Assembly (NCBI GenBank): GCA_949840885.1
Contig: CATKYJ010000013.1
Span: 1 to 64,000, forward strand
Length of the DNA stretch: 64,000 bases
Direction: 5' to 3'
From: an uncultured Acetatifactor sp.
GTDB lineage: Bacteria; Bacillota; Clostridia; Lachnospirales; Lachnospiraceae
The translations under genes were made by a program, and so were the position numbers. The notes under the pieces were generated by a model. That model ran no database searches. It was given only the letters and a program-made list of their open reading frames with translations, and was not told where the DNA came from. Positions 26,647 through 35,166 of this stretch are shown here, piece by piece. Within the stretch, counting starts at the first letter, position 1, and every line of letters begins with the position of its first letter.

Positions 26647-26745
26647 TTTGTCTCCTCCATTTCAAATTTATATCGTTAAGGCTTATGCCATAACTTCTTT
26701 GTTACATCTTTGGTCCATAACCTTTGCCCTGTACACAAATCTGCA

Positions 26746-27717
26746 TTATCCCTTTATGCCCGAAGACTCCACCCCTTCCACAAACCACTTCTGCGCCACA
26801 ATATAAATAGCCAGAACCGGCAGGATAAACATCAGCGCCCCTGCGTATGTAATCCCCATCTGAGCAGGAATATTTACCCTGACTGCAGCATTTCCAACCA
26901 TTAATTCTGTAGCAAGCTTCAGCTTCAGCGCCAAAGGCTGGTGATTCTGTGGCAGATATGTTCTGACTAGAATATATTCGTTCCAGTGCCAGACAAACGA
27001 AAACAAAAATACCGTCAATATCGTAGACTTTGCATTTGGCAGCATCACTTTTATATAGGTCATGACCGCGTTGCAACCGTCAATTTTAGCCGATTCCTCA
27101 AGCTCTTTCGGAAGATTTCGAAAACATTGGCGGAACAGATAGATAAAGACTCCTGAACGGATTCCTACACCAAAGAAAGTCGGAATCCAAAAGGTCCATC
27201 TGGTATCTATCAGATTTTTGGCAAACACCGTATAGTCCTGCCCTGTTACCATTCCCAGAATGCGGCTGACTCCGAAAAAGTCAAAAAAGCGGTATTGTAC
27301 ATAGGTAGGCAGGAAAATAATCTGAGTAGGAATAATAATCGTCAAAAGCACTAACAAAAACAACGGCTCCCTGAGTCTGAAACGAAACCTCGCAAATCCG
27401 TATCCCGTCATGGCACAGGTAAAAATCTGAAGCGCTGCACAGCCAATACACAAGACCAGGCTGTTCCATATGCCGGAGCCATATTCCATAAAGGACATAG
27501 CGCTCCGCACATTATTCAGCGTCAGAGATTTCGGAATCCAGACCACACTCGTATCCAGAAACTGTCCTATCGGCATGAATGCTTTGGATAAAATCTGCAG
27601 CAGCGGAAACAAAATTACAAAACTCAAACCAAAAATCAGAAAAAATCTTGCAATGCTCCAAAGCATACGAGTCAGTTTATGAAGCCTTTGTCTTCCGAAC
27701 ATCTTTCCTTTCTTCAT
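26746..27717 (-). CDS. Carbohydrate ABC importer permease, MalG-like (system 2)
   Basis: The 323-aa protein has six predicted helices and the EAA loop EESAKIDGCNAVMTYIKVMLP near residue 215, as in the carbohydrate uptake family CUT1. It lies 12 bases after the MalF-like gene and ahead of the binding protein. GGAGGGAG precedes the start. Confidence 0.94.
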   Translation of the reverse strand: MKKGKMFGRQRLHKLTRMLWSIARFFLIFGLSFVILFPLLQILSKAFMPIGQFLDTSVVWIPKSLTLNNVRSAMSFMEYGSGIWNSLVLCIGCAALQIFTCAMTGYGFARFRFRLREPLFLLVLLTIIIPTQIIFLPTYVQYRFFDFFGVSRILGMVTGQDYTVFAKNLIDTRWTFWIPTFFGVGIRSGVFIYLFRQCFRNLPKELEESAKIDGCNAVMTYIKVMLPNAKSTILTVFLFSFVWHWNEYILVRTYLPQNHQPLALKLKLATELMVGNAAVRVNIPAQMGITYAGALMFILPVLAIYIVAQKWFVEGVESSGIKG

Positions 27718-27729
27718 CTGCGCTCCCTC

Positions 27730-28638
27730 CTAATTATCATTGACGTAAAACACATGCTTGGATGCGATTGCATATGCAATGATAATGATCAAAAATGCCA
27801 CCAGACAATACGCAAGGCCAAGGGCTGTACTGCCTCCAAGATTCCCCCTCAGCTGGTATTCCTCAAAAATAAACTTGATCATCGGATTGGCAACATCTGT
27901 AAATGCATCTATCAATGTATAGACCAGCACCACAAGAGTAATCGGTGAGATGCGAACCCATGTAATCTTCCAGAAGCATTCCCATGCCGTAGCCCCCTCT
28001 ATTTTCGCCGCTTCGTACTCTGAAGCAGGTATTCCCTGAAGACCTGACAGATACAGCAGAATCTGAATACCCGACATCCATATGATATCGAAAATCTGGT
28101 CGGAAATATCTGTAAAGATATCCTGTATTATCTGCGGCAGCCCTGCATTTGCCAAAATCTCCGCAATCCCGTTGCTTGCAAAAAGGTATGTATTTTCCGT
28201 TTCCATAGACGTATCCATCCCGTACTCCCTCAATAGCTGAACCACAATACCGGAAGTAATAATGACCGGAAGGAAAAAGACAGCTCTGGCAACCGTACGC
28301 CCATGAAACTTTTGGTTCAGTACAATAGCGATAAACAAACTCAATATCACACAGATGGGGGTTCTGATCACAAATTTGGATAATCCCGGCCATACCGTAC
28401 TGCCAAAAAAATAAATATCCTCCTGAAATTTATAGATAAAATTTTTTATCCCTACATAGGTATAAACCATTCCCTCCTGTGTCACTTTCATTTCCTGGAA
28501 AGCATAATAAAAGGACATACACAGAGGACGCAGAAACAGGAAAATAAATCCTATCAGCCAAATCGATATAAACGCATAGCCTGTCCGGGCCTCCCGGCGC
28601 TGCATTTGACCGCCTTTGTGCTTTCGCTTTTTTGCCAT
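27730..28638 (-). CDS. Carbohydrate ABC importer permease, MalF-like (system 2)
   Basis: The 302-aa protein has six helices and the EAA loop with YEAAKIEGATAWECFWKITW near residue 212. It follows the DUF5696 gene by only three bases, so the second importer is part of the same operon as the central accessory genes. GGAGG lies 10 bases upstream of the ATG. Confidence 0.94.
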   Translation of the reverse strand: MAKKRKHKGGQMQRREARTGYAFISIWLIGFIFLFLRPLCMSFYYAFQEMKVTQEGMVYTYVGIKNFIYKFQEDIYFFGSTVWPGLSKFVIRTPICVILSLFIAIVLNQKFHGRTVARAVFFLPVIITSGIVVQLLREYGMDTSMETENTYLFASNGIAEILANAGLPQIIQDIFTDISDQIFDIIWMSGIQILLYLSGLQGIPASEYEAAKIEGATAWECFWKITWVRISPITLVVLVYTLIDAFTDVANPMIKFIFEEYQLRGNLGGSTALGLAYCLVAFLIIIIAYAIASKHVFYVNDN

Positions 28639-28641
28639 AAT

Positions 28642-31095
28642 CTACTCACCTCCATCTCCCCGGTTTTCCAAAAAAACATAGTCCCTGGCAGGCACCGTCA
28701 GATCATCTATCGTTACATCCTTTTTCCCATAGTTGACATATACACTGCCTGCTTGTCCGTAGTCTGTCCGGTAGACATTTTCCGCAAGCTTCTCATGGCC
28801 GGTGATACAGCTGTCCGCAACAGCTTCAAAACATTCTTTTGTCTCCAGGTATGCGTCCAGGACCGATGCATACCAATCCTCGTATTTCGCATTAAACAGG
28901 AAATTGTACTTGGTATCTGCAAGCTTCCTTGTATCCCCGTAAATCAGGGCATATCCCAAACTGCTGCCCGTCTCAAGCGCTTTCAGCACCGCCCTGTCCG
29001 GATCCGGCGTCAGGTTGATCGGTTCCGTGCTGTAGGATACATAGCCGTGCATCACAATCTGGTAAAAGGGAACCGTCTCATCAGCCAGGTCAAAATGTGT
29101 GGAATCTCCTGCCACATCCGTGATATGATCGGCGTACATGGCAGCATAAAGATTCCCCGTCTCTACCATTACCCCTCCGCAGCTTTCCCCGGCTTCCCGA
29201 ACCATCTCCGAGAATAGCTTTGCCGCATCATCCCGGTGAAGTCCGAAAGCTTTCCTCGAAAAATCGGAAGTGAGGATTGACCCCACTGAGCCCAGGGACA
29301 GATATTCGATACCAAGCCCCTCTCTTCGCTCTAAAAAGCGCTGCAGGGCAGTCTCGGACTTTAATGGATTCAAAAGCCGCCAACTGTCTTTGCGGTCGCA
29401 TCTGGCCCCGGTATTCAGATCATAAGTATACTGCAGGGCAGCCTCTCCGCCGGCATTCTGCACGGCATCTCTGCTTAGCCTATAGCCGTTCCCTGATCGG
29501 TACAGATTCACGAAATCCAGATCTGCGTAAAGCCAAATCCCCTGCTCTTTCGCATATTGCAGCAGCTGTGTCCAGTCAGCTTTCTTTCCAAGCGCTGACT
29601 CCGTTTTCACCTTTGCCGGCACAGCAGATTCCACCCCGTCTTTTTGCCAGCCGCGAAAGCGCACAATCATCTGCTCTACGCCGCTGTCCGTCATTTCCTG
29701 CAGAATCCCCTGGGCTTGTCTATAGTCTGTAAGCTCTGTCACCGCCTCATAGGGAATTCCCAAAAAATACTCCGTCTGAGCAACCCCGCCGTACAGGGTC
29801 AGGTACAGGGGAGACTCTCCGGCAGCCACCTTTTTGGTCAGCCCCTGGTCAACCAGGTGATCCCTATAACGTTCTGCCATACCTACATAATCCGCTTTTT
29901 CCTCATCCAGCAAAAAGTACCGTAATTCATAGCATCCCTCCGAATAATTATTGTCAACCACAAAAGTATTTGCGAGCACACGGCTGTTATTCGCGTTATA
30001 AGTATTCTCTACCGCACGGCTCAAAGACATGCTCTGGCGATAACGGAATTTGATATATACATTGTTGTACGAAGTCAGCAAACCGGAGGTCATGGCGTTG
30101 ATATTAGCGCTGGCCGCCCCTTTTTCCACTGCCGCCACAAATCCATGACTGCCGTAGCTTGCCCCAAACACCGGCAGCAGCACATTTTCCGCGGTCTTCA
30201 GGCTAATCTCAAGATTGAGCACCGGATCCCTGCCATAAAAATCCTGGCTGTATGCTCCATAAAAGGATTTCTGATTATTAAAGTTGATCAGCGCGCCGCT
30301 GCCATCGGGAATAAACAGATATCCCTCGTCCTCCGGTCCGGCCGCACCAAAATAGGGAAGTACGCTGATTTCCTGAATGCCGTAATAGATCGCCTCATTT
30401 ACACCCATATTTTCAAGCGAAACACCCTGCACAAGCTCATATTGGGCGTCTACTACCTTATTTTTCCGACCTGTTTCCAGCTCCTCCATAATATCTTCAA
30501 AAGGGACCGTAACCGTAAATCCGTCCTCCGTGAGCCTGTACCAGACAGAAAAGCAGACATCCATCTCCGAAAAGTAATACCATACTTTCATGCCCTCCTC
30601 GCAGGCCGTAAGGCTTACGTTTCCGTCTTTCACAGCCCCTGTCAGAGAATTTTTAATGCTGGTGCTCCCGTTCTGGTCTACGAACAATACCTGAAAATCA
30701 CTGCCAAGGTTCATCTTGTTTACAGCTTTGGCAATGGGATCCTCTCCCGATGGTATAGAGGTATACCAGGCATCCGCCGTTTTGTCATATACGCCGATAT
30801 TGCCGGCCTCATTGACATAAAATGCCACTCTCGCGTTTTCCATTGCAAGATAGGTAAATCCCCGCTGCGCGGCGTCCCCTTGTGCTGTCTGCCAATCCGG
30901 GCCGATCACCTGTTCCGGAAAGCCTATGGCGGTTTGGTCGCCGTCTTTGGTATCGTTAGCCGAATCTGCCATACTTTCCTGATTCCGGGCGGCGCTGTCT
31001 TCCTCATTGGCTTTTGCAGACACGCCAAACCATATCGATCCGGACAGAATCGCAACCGTCACAATCAAAATCCATTTTCTCATTCGATTTCCCAT
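28642..31095 (-). CDS. Extracellular DUF5696-family protein, possible hidden glycosidase
   Basis: The 817-aa protein has a signal peptide (residues 5-30, cleavage near VSAKA), a beta-sandwich-rich half to about residue 390, and a barrel-like half with YLTLYGGVAQTEYFLGIP, QGIWLYADLDFVNLYR, IEYLSLGS and GGVMVETGNLYAAMYADH. Similar proteins travel with carbohydrate ABC importers and carry the label DUF5696. Acidic residues at strand ends (YADLD, VMVETG) would suit a glycoside hydrolase, but no assignment is proven. The start has AAGGGAGG five bases upstream. It lies between the Yip1 gene and the second importer. Confidence 0.8.
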   Translation of the reverse strand: MGNRMRKWILIVTVAILSGSIWFGVSAKANEEDSAARNQESMADSANDTKDGDQTAIGFPEQVIGPDWQTAQGDAAQRGFTYLAMENARVAFYVNEAGNIGVYDKTADAWYTSIPSGEDPIAKAVNKMNLGSDFQVLFVDQNGSTSIKNSLTGAVKDGNVSLTACEEGMKVWYYFSEMDVCFSVWYRLTEDGFTVTVPFEDIMEELETGRKNKVVDAQYELVQGVSLENMGVNEAIYYGIQEISVLPYFGAAGPEDEGYLFIPDGSGALINFNNQKSFYGAYSQDFYGRDPVLNLEISLKTAENVLLPVFGASYGSHGFVAAVEKGAASANINAMTSGLLTSYNNVYIKFRYRQSMSLSRAVENTYNANNSRVLANTFVVDNNYSEGCYELRYFLLDEEKADYVGMAERYRDHLVDQGLTKKVAAGESPLYLTLYGGVAQTEYFLGIPYEAVTELTDYRQAQGILQEMTDSGVEQMIVRFRGWQKDGVESAVPAKVKTESALGKKADWTQLLQYAKEQGIWLYADLDFVNLYRSGNGYRLSRDAVQNAGGEAALQYTYDLNTGARCDRKDSWRLLNPLKSETALQRFLERREGLGIEYLSLGSVGSILTSDFSRKAFGLHRDDAAKLFSEMVREAGESCGGVMVETGNLYAAMYADHITDVAGDSTHFDLADETVPFYQIVMHGYVSYSTEPINLTPDPDRAVLKALETGSSLGYALIYGDTRKLADTKYNFLFNAKYEDWYASVLDAYLETKECFEAVADSCITGHEKLAENVYRTDYGQAGSVYVNYGKKDVTIDDLTVPARDYVFLENRGDGGE

Positions 31096-31106
31096 ATCAA
31101 CCTCCC

Positions 31107-31757
31107 TTAAAGCCTCATCTGGATCTCATAGTAAACAGTGGCAAAAAAGGAATAAATTTGTGACACAAGGCCCGATATCAAAACCGCTAAAAATGCCATA
31201 AATAATGCTCCCAATACCGTCAGTCCAATAGAAAGGATTGCTTTTGGCCCGCTGTAATCGTGGATGGACATTACTGCAATGAACATAAGCAAAGTACTCC
31301 AAAGCAGACCAATGGTATTTAGATAAGTCAGATAAACCGCCTCGTTCTCAACCATCATGTGCGTCAGGCATACCCTTATCAGGCCGCATAAAATATAGGG
31401 CATCATGGCATAAGCTCCGGCCACCCAGATTTCTTTCGCTTTTCCTTTGCCATCCATCAAGGTACAGAAGCACCAGTTTGCCACGATACAAACTGCGAAA
31501 ATAGCCACGGTAGTCAAAAGTACCTGAAAAATATTTACCTCTCCTTTTAGCTGGCGATATGTTACTTTAAAATCAAAGTCCACGTACCCCCAGTCCAAAA
31601 CACCTAACAAGACCCAAAACGCCAGTACAATATTTGCAAACAGCAAAGAAAATTTGTCGTTTACTTTCAATTCGCGAAATCCGTCTACCGGATGAATCAG
31701 AATATAAAAGGGATACCGGAACTTTCCCATATGGCTGTAATAGTCTGGTCTTCTCAT
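31107..31757 (-). CDS. Yip1-family membrane protein
   Basis: The 216-aa protein has a short cytoplasmic start (DYYSHMGKFRYPFYILIHPVDGFRELK) typical of the bacterial Yip1 domain and five predicted helices with MMPYILCGLIR in the third. Its role is unknown; relatives often sit in sugar ABC loci. The start at 31757 is coupled to the upstream NHL gene by an ATGA overlap and has GGAGG seven bases upstream. Confidence 0.85.
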   Translation of the reverse strand: MRRPDYYSHMGKFRYPFYILIHPVDGFRELKVNDKFSLLFANIVLAFWVLLGVLDWGYVDFDFKVTYRQLKGEVNIFQVLLTTVAIFAVCIVANWCFCTLMDGKGKAKEIWVAGAYAMMPYILCGLIRVCLTHMMVENEAVYLTYLNTIGLLWSTLLMFIAVMSIHDYSGPKAILSIGLTVLGALFMAFLAVLISGLVSQIYSFFATVYYEIQMRL

Positions 31758-33259
31758 CTTGCATCCTCCGTTGCCGCGTGACGGTGTCTCTCTGCCAAGG
31801 CCGCTGAGCATAATTTTCCGATGACAGCGATCATAATGAAAAGGGCGATGAATCCGAAAAAGATGGCTGTGAAATTCTCTTTCATCTTTTGATTGCGCAT
31901 GTCCTCCTTAACCTCCGAATACCAGCTTGTAGCCACATCGCTGCGCTCAAAATAATATTTTGCCATCTCCCAGTCCCCCTCCTCATAACAGGCTCTCCCC
32001 AGTCCTGCATAAGCCCAGTCATAATTGGAATCCATTCGGACAATCTCCTCAAAAAGCGTTTTACTCTCAAGATAAAATCCATCATTGAACAGAAGAAATG
32101 CTTCTCTGACTAAAGATCCAAAATAGGTAGGGGCAAACACCGTAATATTATTTTTGGCACTGTCTAATACAAGCACTCTCCCCTTTACGATATCGATCGC
32201 AGCAGGACTGGTAAATGTCCCAAGGTAATTTCCTCTTCCTCCAAAAATTGCCTGCTGGCACCCCATATTGTCATAAAAAAATATCCTCCCGGAATACGAG
32301 TCCAGTGCAAAGACAAAACCGTAATCATCCACGGCAACATCTGTAAAGACTGTGTTGAAAGTGCCGTTCTTATTTGGCATATCCCCAAAAGTCATCCACC
32401 CATCCGTATAAATATTGTTTCCCAGTGGATTTAGCTTTTTTATCATTTCGTCCTGCTCGGGATGCTCACTGTATCCTGTAACGGTATAAATAAATCCATC
32501 CCTGTCAATATCAAAATTGGAAAATGCTATGGGAATAAAATTCTCCATAATCTCTCTCTGTTCATCTGAGGCAAACCTTCTCAATGTGGCCTCATAAAGC
32601 CGTTCCCAGGTCAAGAGCACTTTATTGCGTCCATAATAGCCCAAAAACTCTCCGTCCATACTAAGCATGTATGCACCCTGCGTGGAATTTTCAGAGATCA
32701 TGTAGATCGTATCCCGGCTGTCCACAAGGATTTTTGCGGGAAGAAATGTATTGGTAGTAGAGCCGTCAGTCAGTATGTTTGACTCTGGCCTAGTAATCAC
32801 TTTCTCAATACTGCCGTTTTCGTCCGCCACTAAAATTCTGCCATTGTCTTTGTCAGCCATATACAGCTTGCCGTCCGTATGGACAAAAATACCTGTTATC
32901 CCCTTGACACTCACCTGCTGTCCATCCAGTGTAAAGCTGTCCAGGATTCGTTCGACTTCTAACTCCTCTGTTAAGATAACGATACGGTCATTTCCCGCGT
33001 CTACCATATAGATTCGGTCATCCGGAGCTACAAAAAGATCTGTGGGCGCATTGAAAGCGCCGATTCCAAGCTGCAGCCCGTTATAACTTGTTTCCACCAT
33101 ATAAGCATACTGAGACGGAATAGCGTTTCCAAAAGAGTCATAGCGGTAATCCGCTTTTACCGTAACAGGCCACATACTCACCGCCCATACGAGCGCTGTC
33201 AAAACTGCTGCCAACTGCAGTGGTCTTTTCTTCCTTTTTTTGCAACCGATGGGTTTCAC
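31754..33259 (-). CDS. NHL beta-propeller and TPR protein with C-terminal membrane anchor
   Basis: The 501-aa product has a signal peptide or N-anchor (residues 13-36), NHL repeats from about 60 to 380 (NAPTDLFVAPDDRIYMVDAGNDRIV, then KLYMADKDNGRILV, FVFALDSYSGRIFFY), TPR-like helices near 390-450 (DWAYAGLGRACYEEGDWEMAKYYFE) and a membrane helix near 462-485. It would stand on the outer face of the membrane as a binding scaffold. The start is GTG at 33259 with AGGAGG upstream. It sits between the first importer and the Yip1 gene. Confidence 0.85.
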   Translation of the reverse strand: MKPIGCKKRKKRPLQLAAVLTALVWAVSMWPVTVKADYRYDSFGNAIPSQYAYMVETSYNGLQLGIGAFNAPTDLFVAPDDRIYMVDAGNDRIVILTEELEVERILDSFTLDGQQVSVKGITGIFVHTDGKLYMADKDNGRILVADENGSIEKVITRPESNILTDGSTTNTFLPAKILVDSRDTIYMISENSTQGAYMLSMDGEFLGYYGRNKVLLTWERLYEATLRRFASDEQREIMENFIPIAFSNFDIDRDGFIYTVTGYSEHPEQDEMIKKLNPLGNNIYTDGWMTFGDMPNKNGTFNTVFTDVAVDDYGFVFALDSYSGRIFFYDNMGCQQAIFGGRGNYLGTFTSPAAIDIVKGRVLVLDSAKNNITVFAPTYFGSLVREAFLLFNDGFYLESKTLFEEIVRMDSNYDWAYAGLGRACYEEGDWEMAKYYFERSDVATSWYSEVKEDMRNQKMKENFTAIFFGFIALFIMIAVIGKLCSAALAERHRHAATEDAR

Positions 33260-33270
33260 CGCAGCACCTC

Positions 33271-34146
33271 CTATTCTTTTATGCCCGCATGGGCCATGGT
33301 CTCCATAATGCTGCTCTGGGTAATCAGAAATATGGCTACCGGAGGCAGAAACATCAGCAAATTTGCAGCGGCTGACACGCCGGCCCTTGCAATTCCGCCT
33401 GACTGGATCTGTGCCAGTGCAGTGGGCAATAATTTCAATTCCTCCTTGTAGATAAAATTACCGCCCGTCATTGCCCACATGCCCTGAAATGCAAAGATGA
33501 TCATGGTCAGCCATGCCGGCTTTACATTCGGCATCACAATATTCCAGTAAATGCCGAATTCTTTCATGCCGTCAATCCTTGCCGCTTCAAGCAGCGAATC
33601 ACTAATCCCCTCCATAAACTGCTTCATCAGGAACAATCCCATGGGCGTAGCTACAGAGGGCAGAATCAATGCCCAGTAAGTATTGATCATGTGAAGCTTT
33701 GCCATAATGATGTACTGGGCAAGCCCAAGGACGCCGCCGGAAAACAATAAAGCCACCATCACGATTTTGAACAACAGCTTTTTCCCGGGAAAATTGTTTT
33801 TGGCCAGCGGATAAGCGGCCATGGATGCAATGATCACATTCCCTGCAGTACCCGCCACGCTCACAAACACACTGTTGAACAAATATCTGGAAAAAGGCAC
33901 CCAGAGATTGTTGATCAGCTGCCCGATCAGCTTAAAATTCTTTACCGTGGGATTGACCACCGTAAACCGCGGCGGAAACAAAAACAACTCTTCCATGGGC
34001 TTAAAGGCCTGTACAATTGTATATACCACCGGCAGCAGCATAAAGCCTCCCAACAAAAGCAGCATCAGAAACACAAGCATGTTTCCCCGTCTGGAACGAT
34101 TGATTTTTTTAGCGCGTGACCTGCGCGTCTTTTTCGGATTTTTCAT
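33271..34146 (-). CDS. Carbohydrate ABC importer permease, MalG-like (system 1)
   Basis: The 291-aa protein has a basic N-terminus, six helices and the EAA loop LLEAARIDGMKEFGIYWNIV near residue 185. It works with the MalF-like permease encoded 41 bases upstream. AGGGG precedes the chosen ATG at 34146; an upstream frame to 34173 lacks a better site. Confidence 0.94.
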   Translation of the reverse strand: MKNPKKTRRSRAKKINRSRRGNMLVFLMLLLLGGFMLLPVVYTIVQAFKPMEELFLFPPRFTVVNPTVKNFKLIGQLINNLWVPFSRYLFNSVFVSVAGTAGNVIIASMAAYPLAKNNFPGKKLLFKIVMVALLFSGGVLGLAQYIIMAKLHMINTYWALILPSVATPMGLFLMKQFMEGISDSLLEAARIDGMKEFGIYWNIVMPNVKPAWLTMIIFAFQGMWAMTGGNFIYKEELKLLPTALAQIQSGGIARAGVSAAANLLMFLPPVAIFLITQSSIMETMAHAGIKE

Positions 34147-34186
34147 ATATACCCCTATCTGCATTCCCGCCAATCCCTATTTTTCA

Positions 34187-35155
34187 TCAGTCTTTCTCTA
34201 CTAACACAGTGGTAATCAGCTTGTTCATTATCAGCATCATCATCAGCAGCAATGTGGAGAGCGCGCAGGCATAACCCATATCATAGCGGATGGTTCCATA
34301 GTCATGAATATGTGTCATAATAGTGTGGCCCCCATAATTGGTACTTGGAAATCCACAGAGCTGGACAGATATATTGCCCACTGCAAAGGAAGAGGATATC
34401 TGCATCACTGCTGCGAACAACATCTGCCGCTTCATGGCCGGAAGCGTGATGTAAACCAGCTCCTGGAATCGGTTGCGGATACCATCGATTGCACCGGCCT
34501 CGTAAATACTGGTATCCACCGTCTTGAATCCGGCCTCCAAGGCCAGAAAGCCTGCACCAAGGCTCAGCCAGAGCTGAACGATGATCAATGCTATCATGAT
34601 ATACTTCTCATCCGTAAACCACTTGACGGGTTCCTTCGTAATCCCCAGGTCCATAAAGGTCATCAGAAAAGAATTCACCAGGCCATACTGATCGTCAGAA
34701 AAAATGAACTGCCAAATCAAATACAGATTGCCCGACAGAGAAGGCGCGTAAAATACCAGCGTCATGAAAGTCCTCAGCGGCTTTGGCAGGTCATTAATGA
34801 ACCATGCCAGGATAAAGCACAAAATATAGCTGATAGGGCCTGTTATAAGCGCAAAAATGAATGTGTTTTTCACTGCGATCTTAAAAATCTCATCGTTCAG
34901 GAAAATAGATACATAGTTTGAGAGCCCCACAAAGCTGGGTGTCTCAAGCATATTAAAATAAGTAAATCCAAGTACCAGGGACACGGCCACCGGAATCACT
35001 GTAAACAAGGTGAACAGAATAAAGTAAGGCGCCAGCATCAGATAATTTTGTCTGTTCATCTTAATTTCTACCCATAGGGATCGGGTTCTCTTTGCTTTCT
35101 TCGGGAAAAAAACTCTGTAAGCCCACATAAGCCTGGTTCTTGTTCTCTCTTTCAT
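34187..35155 (-). CDS. Carbohydrate ABC importer permease, MalF-like (system 1)
   Basis: The 322-aa protein has six helices and the EAA loop IYEAGAIDGIRNRFQELVYI near residue 220. It lies 11 bases downstream of the large binding protein, whose ligand it would accept. Confidence 0.94.
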   Translation of the reverse strand: MKERTRTRLMWAYRVFFPKKAKRTRSLWVEIKMNRQNYLMLAPYFILFTLFTVIPVAVSLVLGFTYFNMLETPSFVGLSNYVSIFLNDEIFKIAVKNTFIFALITGPISYILCFILAWFINDLPKPLRTFMTLVFYAPSLSGNLYLIWQFIFSDDQYGLVNSFLMTFMDLGITKEPVKWFTDEKYIMIALIIVQLWLSLGAGFLALEAGFKTVDTSIYEAGAIDGIRNRFQELVYITLPAMKRQMLFAAVMQISSSFAVGNISVQLCGFPSTNYGGHTIMTHIHDYGTIRYDMGYACALSTLLLMMMLIMNKLITTVLVEKD

Positions 35156-35166
35156 GCCTTTTCTCC

